19,324 nt of DNA from RGIG8748 sp045606045 (GTDB lineage: Bacteria > Bacillota > Clostridia > UMGS1810), in NCBI GenBank assembly GCA_045606045.1, contig JAZURE010000051.1, positions 1-19,324 of the forward strand, in the 5' to 3' direction. The position numbers and the translations under genes are program-made. The notes below the pieces were generated by a model, which saw nothing but the letters and a program-made list of their open reading frames with translations, did no database searches and was not told the origin of the DNA. Positions within the stretch are counted from its first letter, which is position 1; every line of letters begins with the position of its first letter. Below are positions 12,708 to 19,324 of this stretch, piece after piece.

Positions 12708-15332
12708 TTATTTTGCATCGTACCAGCTTTTTCCCGCATTTGCCTCTGCCACAAGCGGTACGTCAAGGACTGCAGCGCTTTCCATAGCTTCTGTAAGAAG
12801 CTCTCTTACCTCGTCTGCCTCATTTTCGGGTGCTTCTATAATTAATTCATCGTGCACCTGCAAAATAAGTTTTGATTTAAGGTTTCGTCTCAAAAGCTCC
12901 CCATGTACCTTAACCATAGCAAGCTTAATGATATCTGCCGCACTGCCCTGAATGGGGGTATTTCGTACCATTCTTTCACCTGCGGAGCGTACCATAAAGT
13001 TTGAGGAATTAATTTCGGCTATGGTGCGTCTTCTTGCAAACATGGTTTCTACATATCCCTTTTGTCTTGCATCTTCTATTACGCAGTCCATGTATTTTTT
13101 AACACCCTCGTATTTGTCGAAATAGTTTTGTATATAATCTCTTGCTTCCTTAACACTTATACCGAGGTCCTTGGCAAGAGAAAACTCTCCCATGCCGTAC
13201 ATAATGCCGAAGTTTACCGTCTTGGCATGGCTGCGCATAGTGGCGGTGACATCATCTATATCCACACCAAATACTCCCGAGGCGGTAAGAGTATGAACAT
13301 CTGTGCCCTTAGAGAACGCATTTTTGAGAGCTTCGTCGCCCGATATGTGTGCAAGCACCCGAAGTTCTATCTGCGAATAGTCAGCATCCACAAGAACGCA
13401 TCCGTCCTTTGCTATAAACATCTTGCGGATTTCTCTGCCAAGCTCGGTGCGTACGGGTATGTTCTGCAGATTCGGCTCAGTGGAGCTTATTCTGCCCGTT
13501 ACCGTAACGGTTTGATTGAATTTGGAATAAATTCTTCCTGTAGACGGGTCTATAACCCCCAGAAGTCCGTCACCATAGGTGGATTTGAGCTTGGAAAGCT
13601 GACGGAATTCCAGAATTTTTGCCACTATTTCGTGTTCTGAGGAAAGCTTTTCCAAAACCTCAGCATTTGTAGAGTAGCCTGTTTTTGTCTTTTTGCCCGA
13701 TTTTAATCCAAGCTTTTCAAAGAGGATTACTCCAAGCTGTTTGGGTGAGTTTATGTTGAAGCTTTCGCCTGCAAGAGAGTAAATCTCCTTTTCTAAAACA
13801 TCTATGCTTACCTTTAAGCTCTCATTAAAGTCATGAAGCTTATCCTTATCCACCAGAAAGCCGTGAGTCTCCATGGATGCGAGCACCGAAATAAGCGGAA
13901 GCTCCATCCCGTAGAAAAGCTCATTTTGTCCAAGCTTTTCTATTTCTTTTTCTTCGTATTCTTTGATTTTCACTGTTGCAGTAAGATTTTCGGACAGGAA
14001 TGAAAGAAGTTCGTCCCCTCCGAGATTCAGCACAGTTCTGGCTTTTTTGCCCGTGCCGAAAATTTCTTTTTCATCCTTTAAGCTTATGCCAAGAAAGTCA
14101 AAGGCAACAGCACTTATATCATATGAATTTTTGAGGGGATTCAGTATATATGCACCCACTCCCACATCAAAATACTTGCCGTTTATATTCACTCCGTATC
14201 CGTTTAAAAGCACCATGTCCGCTTTGATATCGTGCGAAACCTTAACTACATGTTCCGACTCCATGTACGGCTTTAGTGTCTGTGCAAGAAATACCCCTGC
14301 ACCCTCGGTATAGTACACCCTTTCATTATACACAAAGGCAAATGCACAAAGCTCTCCGTCCGCTTCAAAAAGTCTGTAATACAGGGTATCACAGTTTTTA
14401 AGAAATGCATCTGCATCCTCTGTAAGAACGGCAGGATACATTTCAATACTCTTTGGTGCCGCATCTGTGCCAAGCTTTTTAAGAAATACCGAAAATTCGA
14501 GGTTGGTATAAAGCTCAGATAGTCTTTCTGTGTTGTACGGCTTTACCAACGCATCCTCTATGGAAAATTCAAGCGGTACATTGGTATCTATTGTACAAAG
14601 TGTCTTACTCAAAAATGCCATATCCTTGCCGTCAGTAAGCTTCTGCCTTGCGGCAGGCTTTATGATGGCATCATCTAAATTTTCATAGAGATTTTCTATG
14701 GATTTAAACTTTTTTATATATTCAAATGCGGATTTTTCGCCAATTCCCTTTACGCCGGGGATATTGTCCGAGCTGTCGCCCATAAGCCCCTTTACATCTA
14801 TATACTGAAGAGGGGTAATTCCGTGCTCGTCCTCAAAATCGTCCGAGTCTATCTCCCTTGTTTCAGTAGTGCCTCCGCGCGTTACGGTTAGGAGCACCTT
14901 GGTGGTATCTGTGGCAAGCTGAAGGTCATCCTTGTCGCCTGTTAATATGAAGCACTCCACCTCTTCTTTTTTGCACAGGGCGCTTACGGTGCCTATGATA
15001 TCGTCTGCCTCGTAGCCCTCTTTTTCGAGCATGGTTATGTTCATGGCAGAAAGGATTTCCTTAAGTACGGGCATCTGCATTGCAAGCTCAGCGGGCATAC
15101 CCTTGCGCTGTGCCTTGTACTTATCGTACATTTTGTGGCGGAATGTGGGTGCCTTAAGATCGAACGCAACTGCCACATATTCGGGCTGCATGTCCTCTAT
15201 GTGCTTTAACATAATATTTAAAAAGCCATATATACCGTTTGTATACATGCCGTCCTTTGTGCTTAAGAGCTTGATGCCGTAAAAAGCACGGTTTATTATG
15301 CTGTTTCCGTCTATTATAAGGAATTTATTCAT
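12708..15332 (-). CDS. polA: DNA polymerase I
   Basis: This 874-residue family A polymerase has three regions. The 5'-3' exonuclease domain (about 1-290) has FLIIDGNSIINRAFYG, the EGYEADDIIG motif and TGDKDDLQL. A degenerate 3'-5' exonuclease-like domain (about 290-470) follows. The polymerase core has motif A (VDADYSQIELRVLAHIS), motif B (RSHAKTVNFGIMYGM) and motif C (VHDELIIEAP). In the middle domain the expected DxE of exonuclease motif I is replaced (CDTLYYRLF), so proofreading is probably absent, as in many Gram-positive PolI enzymes. Its roles are Okazaki fragment processing and repair. ATG 15332 is chosen; GTG 15341 in frame is possible. Confidence 0.97.
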   Translation of the reverse strand: MNKFLIIDGNSIINRAFYGIKLLSTKDGMYTNGIYGFLNIMLKHIEDMQPEYVAVAFDLKAPTFRHKMYDKYKAQRKGMPAELAMQMPVLKEILSAMNITMLEKEGYEADDIIGTVSALCKKEEVECFILTGDKDDLQLATDTTKVLLTVTRGGTTETREIDSDDFEDEHGITPLQYIDVKGLMGDSSDNIPGVKGIGEKSAFEYIKKFKSIENLYENLDDAIIKPAARQKLTDGKDMAFLSKTLCTIDTNVPLEFSIEDALVKPYNTERLSELYTNLEFSVFLKKLGTDAAPKSIEMYPAVLTEDADAFLKNCDTLYYRLFEADGELCAFAFVYNERVYYTEGAGVFLAQTLKPYMESEHVVKVSHDIKADMVLLNGYGVNINGKYFDVGVGAYILNPLKNSYDISAVAFDFLGISLKDEKEIFGTGKKARTVLNLGGDELLSFLSENLTATVKIKEYEEKEIEKLGQNELFYGMELPLISVLASMETHGFLVDKDKLHDFNESLKVSIDVLEKEIYSLAGESFNINSPKQLGVILFEKLGLKSGKKTKTGYSTNAEVLEKLSSEHEIVAKILEFRQLSKLKSTYGDGLLGVIDPSTGRIYSKFNQTVTVTGRISSTEPNLQNIPVRTELGREIRKMFIAKDGCVLVDADYSQIELRVLAHISGDEALKNAFSKGTDVHTLTASGVFGVDIDDVTATMRSHAKTVNFGIMYGMGEFSLAKDLGISVKEARDYIQNYFDKYEGVKKYMDCVIEDARQKGYVETMFARRRTIAEINSSNFMVRSAGERMVRNTPIQGSAADIIKLAMVKVHGELLRRNLKSKLILQVHDELIIEAPENEADEVRELLTEAMESAAVLDVPLVAEANAGKSWYDAK

Positions 15333-15364
15333 AATTACCACATCCGTTCTTATGATATTAGATT

Positions 15365-15373
15365 ATTATACCA
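15365..15373 (-). promoter_or_regulatory. Extended -10 promoter before polA
   Basis: On the minus strand TGGTATAAT gives a TGn-extended perfect -10 box in the 58-nt gap after the penicillin-binding protein gene. The predicted start is about 25 nt before ATG 15332. No clear -35 is present. Confidence 0.55.
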
Positions 15374-15390
15374 TAGTTTTCGTTCATTTT

Positions 15391-16866
15391 CTACCCCAAC
15401 GGATAAATTTTAATAATTTCATCCGCAATTTTCTTAAAAACAGGAAGTGCACTCTCAGCTCCGCTTCCGCCATCCTCAACTAATACCGCCATAGCATACC
15501 TCGGATTGTCATAGGGGAAAAATCCGCAAAACCAGCCGTGCACAAGGCTTTTTCCGTTTTTTATCCACCCTGTTTCCGCAGTACCCGTCTTACCCGCAAC
15601 AAGTGCGGCATTGTCCTTAAGGCTCTTTGCCGTGCCGTCTGTTACCGCAAGTCTCATTGCCTCGGATATGAGGGTGCAGGTACGGGGAGAAATCACCCTT
15701 TCTGTATTTTCATCATCAAAAAAAGCTATGGTTTTGCCCGAGCTGTTTTGGATTTCCTTTATAAGCTTTACATTCTTTTTCTCTCCGCCGTTTGCTATGA
15801 TGCACGCCATGTTTGCCGCCTGAAGAGGTGTGATTAATATATCGCCCTGCCCTATGGCAAGATTTATACTATCCAGAAATACGGTGTCCTCTGCGTATGG
15901 TATGTTACCGCCGTTTTCCATAAGAGCATCCACACCACAAAGAAGAGGCACACCCATACCAAAGCGTTTTGCCATGGCAATTACGGCATCATCGCCCATA
16001 TCGAGTCCCATGGTGTAAAAGGCACAGTTGCACGATTTGGCAAGTGCTTCCCTTGGCATTAATTTACCATGCCCCTCGGCAAAGTGACAGTTGTATCTCC
16101 TGTCGTAGACATCTGTAAATCCACCGCAATTATACTCACCTCTTAACACAGAGTATTCCGAGGCGGCAGACATGGTAATAATCTTAAATATACTCCCTGC
16201 ATTATAGGGAAAAAGACATCTGTTTATAAGCTCGCCCTTGTTCGAATTCAAGTGCTTTTCTATATTGTTCTGGTCATATGAGGGGCTGCTTGCCATGGCG
16301 AGCACCTCAAAGCTCTCCGCATCCATTACAACCGCCGCACCCGTGATACCTGCTTTTGTTAATGCGTCCTCGGCAATACGCTGTATATGACTGTCCAAAG
16401 TGAGCACCACATTGTCGGAAAGGTAGTTCCCCTCATGTACGCTTATACCCATACTCCCGAGTACCTTTCCGTCTGCCGACCTTATGATATTTGCCCTGCT
16501 CTCGCTCTTAAAGGCAAGTACATCCTGAAAGCACGCTTCAAGTCCCGATACGCCAACCCCGTCTGCATCCACATAGCCTATAAGGTGCCTTGCAAGGCTG
16601 TCGGGGGCGTATCTTACGGGCACGAATGTCTCTCTGCCCTCTGTAATGCCAACTCTGGATGTGGTATTTTCCACAAGCGGAACAAAATTTCTGTCCAGAA
16701 ATTTTCCCCGATAGTTTTTTATAATTACGCTGTCTGTGCGCTGACTTACAGCATTGGCGGTATATTCGTCTCCGTTTACAAAGCATATAACTGCTTGCGA
16801 AAGCACGAGATACACCATACAAAGCGTAAACAAAAACCCCACAAATCTTAACCTTTTTATATGCAT
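15391..16866 (-). CDS. Class B penicillin-binding protein (transpeptidase)
   Basis: This 491-residue protein has one N-terminal membrane helix (about 8-30), a short PBP dimer-type region, and a C-terminal transpeptidase domain with intact motifs: Ser225-x-x-Lys228 (GSIFK), Ser278-Cys-Asn280 and Lys426-Thr-Gly428. It cross-links peptidoglycan stem peptides. At under 500 residues it is shorter than typical PbpA/SpoVD/FtsI, and there are no PASTA domains. It falls in the PBP2/FtsI superfamily without a clear assignment to elongation, septation or spore wall. ATG 16866 directly follows a hairpin with T-run; GGGGTGA in the hairpin's 3' arm, 7 nt upstream, is the only ribosome-site candidate. Confidence 0.92.
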   Translation of the reverse strand: MHIKRLRFVGFLFTLCMVYLVLSQAVICFVNGDEYTANAVSQRTDSVIIKNYRGKFLDRNFVPLVENTTSRVGITEGRETFVPVRYAPDSLARHLIGYVDADGVGVSGLEACFQDVLAFKSESRANIIRSADGKVLGSMGISVHEGNYLSDNVVLTLDSHIQRIAEDALTKAGITGAAVVMDAESFEVLAMASSPSYDQNNIEKHLNSNKGELINRCLFPYNAGSIFKIITMSAASEYSVLRGEYNCGGFTDVYDRRYNCHFAEGHGKLMPREALAKSCNCAFYTMGLDMGDDAVIAMAKRFGMGVPLLCGVDALMENGGNIPYAEDTVFLDSINLAIGQGDILITPLQAANMACIIANGGEKKNVKLIKEIQNSSGKTIAFFDDENTERVISPRTCTLISEAMRLAVTDGTAKSLKDNAALVAGKTGTAETGWIKNGKSLVHGWFCGFFPYDNPRYAMAVLVEDGGSGAESALPVFKKIADEIIKIYPLG

Positions 16867-16901
16867 AAAAAATCACCCCAAGCTATTTTTTGCTTGGGGT
16901 G
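16867..16901 (-). terminator. Terminator-like hairpin overlapping the PBP leader
   Basis: A 10-bp perfect stem (16874-16883 with 16892-16901) with an 8-base loop is followed on the minus strand by six T residues, then at once by ATG of the PBP gene. It can end the hydrogenase transcript (stop at 16925). A TTGAAT/TATAAA pair 18 bp apart (16935-16930, 16911-16906) could start PBP transcription right at the hairpin. In either case the PBP ribosome site is within the stem. Confidence 0.72.
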
Positions 16902-16924
16902 GAATTTTATACCGATAAAACTAC

Positions 16925-18349
16925 TTACCATTCAAGAAGAGCTGTGGCATCGGAAATGGTCTTTTCCAGAGCCTCTCTTCCGTATTTATCTACTTCTGAT
17001 TTGTTTTTTTCGCCATGGGTAAGGCATCCTGCACCGCCTATACATCCGCCTATGCAAGCCATACCCTCTATAAAATTGGCATCCAGAGCATTTTTGCTCT
17101 TTCGCATGAGAGCCACTCTGCACGCTTCAATTCCGTCGCAGGCTATTGCCTTAAGTTCAAAATCTATGCCCTGCTCACTTAGTCCCTGTTTGACTGCATC
17201 GGAAAGTCCGCCGCTGCGGGCAAATATTCTTCCGAAATACGAAGCGTTGTCTAAAACATCCTCACCAAGTGCAGTTATATCTATATCCTTACTGTCAAAG
17301 AGTGCCTGAAGCTCTTCAAAGGTGAGCACCGCATCCACATAGGGCTTTACCTTTTCAAGCTGTGCCTCTGCCTTTTTGGCAGTGCAGGGTCCTATAAATA
17401 CAACCTTTGCATTTTCGGTGGTATCCTTTATATACTTGGCAAGTGTAGCCATAGGAGAAAGATTGTGGGATATATATTTCTGAAGCTCGGGAAATGCCGA
17501 CTTCACATATGCCACAAAGGCAGGACAGCATGAGCTTGTAAGAAATCCCTTTTCGCTAAGCTCCATGGATTCCTTTTTTGCAACCATATCTGCACCCAGC
17601 GCCGCCTCTACTACGGTAAAGAAGCCAAGCTCCTTAAGACCCGAGATTACCTGACCGAGCTTTGCGTAGGTAAACTGGCTTGATATAGAGGGCGCCACCA
17701 TGGCATATACCTTGTACTTACTGTTTTTATCACTCTTTTTTATGAGGTCTACTACATTTAATATATACGATTTATCCATTATTGCGCCAAAAGGACATTG
17801 ATACACACACGCTCCGCAGGAGGTGCACTTTTCGTTGTCTATACAAGCCGCATTATCACCATTTATGGATATTGCCTTGATTTTGCACGCATTCTGGCAT
17901 GGACGCTTGCGGTTTACTATGGCAGAATAAGGGCAAACCTTGGCACACTGACCGCACTCCACGCATTTTGATTTGTCTATGTGTGCAACATGATGGTTAT
18001 CAAAGGAGATTGCACCCCTTTTGCACACATCCTCACATCTGTGAGCAAGACATCCTCTGCAGGAGTCCGTAACCTCATAACCCGCCGCGGGACACTCATC
18101 ACAGGCGATATCTATAACCTCTATGACATTGGGGTTTTCCTTATCGCCTCCCATTGCAATCTTTACTCTTTCCTGAAGAATTGCTCTCTCCTTGTAAACA
18201 CAGCAACGCATGGTAGAGGTCTTTCCCGGCACAATGGTCTTGGGTATTTCCATAATGTTTTCAAGAAGAGTATCCTCCCACGCAAGCCTTGCCACCTCGC
18301 GAAGAACTTTATATTTAAGATGCTGAACTTTTGTATCAAATTTTCTCAT
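16925..18349 (-). CDS. Monomeric [FeFe] hydrogenase-like protein
   Basis: This 474-residue protein has a Cys-rich N-terminal half holding several [4Fe-4S] motifs (C97-C110 region; CVECGQCAKVC at 129-139; CQNAC at 151-155; CTSCGACVYQC at 175-185). The C-terminal H-cluster domain has motif L1 TSSCCPAF (Cys274, Cys275), L2 IGPCTAKKAE (Cys322) and L3 EGMACIGGCIGGAGCL (Cys432, Cys436). All four cluster ligands are therefore present. Departures from the prototypical bidirectional enzyme are Gly for Met before the L2 Pro-Cys and Ala-Phe for Gly-Trp in L1. The C-terminus ends without a PAS domain. It starts 10 nt after the phosphatase stop, with AGGAGT as ribosome site. It may produce, consume or sense hydrogen; sequence alone does not decide. 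Confidence 0.9.
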   Translation of the reverse strand: MRKFDTKVQHLKYKVLREVARLAWEDTLLENIMEIPKTIVPGKTSTMRCCVYKERAILQERVKIAMGGDKENPNVIEVIDIACDECPAAGYEVTDSCRGCLAHRCEDVCKRGAISFDNHHVAHIDKSKCVECGQCAKVCPYSAIVNRKRPCQNACKIKAISINGDNAACIDNEKCTSCGACVYQCPFGAIMDKSYILNVVDLIKKSDKNSKYKVYAMVAPSISSQFTYAKLGQVISGLKELGFFTVVEAALGADMVAKKESMELSEKGFLTSSCCPAFVAYVKSAFPELQKYISHNLSPMATLAKYIKDTTENAKVVFIGPCTAKKAEAQLEKVKPYVDAVLTFEELQALFDSKDIDITALGEDVLDNASYFGRIFARSGGLSDAVKQGLSEQGIDFELKAIACDGIEACRVALMRKSKNALDANFIEGMACIGGCIGGAGCLTHGEKNKSEVDKYGREALEKTISDATALLEW

Positions 18350-18359
18350 AATTTTACTC

Positions 18360-19324
18360 CTAAAAATAGCTGACCTTTATTCTCTTGCCCATCTTTTTGA
18401 GGCATTTGGAAAGCTCCTCCACAAGATTCATCTTTATACTGAAATTTATGGGTAGGTCGGGATTCTGATGTGCAGGGTTTATGGCTCTGCCTACATAAAA
18501 GTTAATATCCGTTGCTTCCTCGAACAAAAGACGGCATATGAGCGATGCACCGTCGCGCTTGTAATTCCAATGCTCGTACATTTCGTTTTCCATAAGATAG
18601 TCTTTGGCATATTCCAATACTCTGTTTACAGTAATTACTCCCTCTGTAACAAGGTCTACACCATCGATTTTAGCGATGGGAGGAATATCCGAGTCTTCAA
18701 AGTTAAGGGTTGGCTCAACTCTTTTGCCAAGGTACTTTGCGGCAATGGACGATGTGGTACCGCCGCATATGATATGCTTGCCCTCTTTGGAGAAGAACAG
18801 CGACATCATTCTGTCTCCGTCGTCTCTGTTGGACGGAGGGCCAAAGAGTATGTTCATCGGCTCTCTTCTTCGTATCTTTACTATGCATGCCGTTGCATCG
18901 TCGCCCGGCTTTCCGCCGTAGAGCTTATCACATTCGTCCACAAGAAGTGTGGCAAGGTTTTTGGCAGTAAGTCCCGATATACTCACCGTCTCCATGAAGC
19001 TTACTATATCCTCATATTTCCATCCGAAATTGTATGACATGCCAATTCCCGCATGGGGGCATCCGTCACTCATAGCAACAAAGATGTCATTTTCCTCAAG
19101 GCGCAAAGTGGTTTTGTATATCTTCTTTCCGCCTATGTTCATTTCGGTTTTGGGATAATCGTAATTGACATTGTCTCTAAGTACAATAACCTGAGGATTA
19201 TCATACTGGATTATTTCGGCTGTCTCGTTATCTATAAGATGTATTATGGTAAAGGTAGAATACGCCACTCCTCTTAAAGAGCATATGGGAAGTGTTGCGG
19301 CAATAGTGGAAACACATTCCTCTA
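18360..19324 (-). CDS. SpoIIE/PP2C-family phosphatase, 5' end missing
   Basis: The reading frame stays open to the window edge, so the N-terminus is outside; 320 codons are visible. The PP2C core shows LRGVAYSTFTIIHL, the metal-binding VAMSDGCPHAG segment and GGKPGDDATACIV, the closing DDxT-type motif. After it comes a C-terminal region of about 160 residues (NILFGPPSNRDD onward, with GGTTSSIAAKYLG and a DLVTEGVITVNRVLEYA stretch) that I do not recognise as a named domain. It probably dephosphorylates Ser/Thr on a partner protein. Pairing with the next gene, a hydrogenase, suggests redox-linked signalling. It is not SpoIIE itself as far as can be seen: no membrane segment is present in the visible part. 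Confidence 0.85.
   Translation of the reverse strand, partial: EECVSTIAATLPICSLRGVAYSTFTIIHLIDNETAEIIQYDNPQVIVLRDNVNYDYPKTEMNIGGKKIYKTTLRLEENDIFVAMSDGCPHAGIGMSYNFGWKYEDIVSFMETVSISGLTAKNLATLLVDECDKLYGGKPGDDATACIVKIRRREPMNILFGPPSNRDDGDRMMSLFFSKEGKHIICGGTTSSIAAKYLGKRVEPTLNFEDSDIPPIAKIDGVDLVTEGVITVNRVLEYAKDYLMENEMYEHWNYKRDGASLICRLLFEEATDINFYVGRAINPAHQNPDLPINFSIKMNLVEELSKCLKKMGKRIKVSYF

Noticed and set aside
18360..19324. Calling the phosphatase the true sporulation SpoIIE
   Set aside because: It is 14 kb from yabR, is paired with a hydrogenase, and has a C-terminal extension not expected in SpoIIE, whose phosphatase domain is C-terminal.

Overview
The window looks like chromosome from an endospore-forming, anaerobic, Gram-positive clostridial bacterium. 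The evidence is a spore-cortex/division cluster in a Bacillus-like order, an [FeFe] hydrogenase, an ECF thiamine transporter under a TPP riboswitch, and secreted SLH, cohesin and dockerin proteins. Strong GGAGG-type ribosome sites fit the same picture. Nearly everything is on the minus strand; the one clear plus-strand gene is a flippase at 4137-5558. Most of it reads as stable core chromosome, with one accessory block of surface proteins. No transposase, phage gene or CRISPR array was seen.

Layout from left to right. At 1-435 are an initiator tRNA-Met and a tRNA-Leu(UAA) with a textbook promoter and a strong terminator. At 455-4016 is the conserved set yabM-rqcP-yabP-yabQ-divIC-yabR (flippase, ribosome rescue, two sporulation proteins, divisome, S1 protein), without the yabN (MazG) gene that Bacillus subtilis carries. 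At 4137-5558 is a divergent second flippase of the SpoVB/MurJ type. At 5528-6433 is thiT with its aptamer, attenuator and terminator, bracketed by a perfect 19-bp inverted repeat.

At 6442-11405 is a three-gene surface operon: a small secreted dockerin protein, a large protein (N-terminal cohesin-like domain, about ten helical repeats, C-terminal dockerin), and a cohesin-like protein with three SLH repeats. The domain logic suggests a cell-wall-anchored, possibly chain-forming, non-enzymatic scaffold. At 11550-15332 is polA-coaE-lytic transglycosylase. At 15391-16866 is a class B penicillin-binding protein. At 16925-19324 a monomeric [FeFe] hydrogenase-like protein follows a PP2C/SpoIIE-type phosphatase that runs off the right edge; the pair is probably a redox or hydrogen-linked signalling unit.

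The observations most worth a second look are the inverted repeat around thiT, which also makes the two ends of the thiT mRNA complementary, the cohesin/dockerin/SLH mini-scaffold, and the hydrogenase-phosphatase pair.
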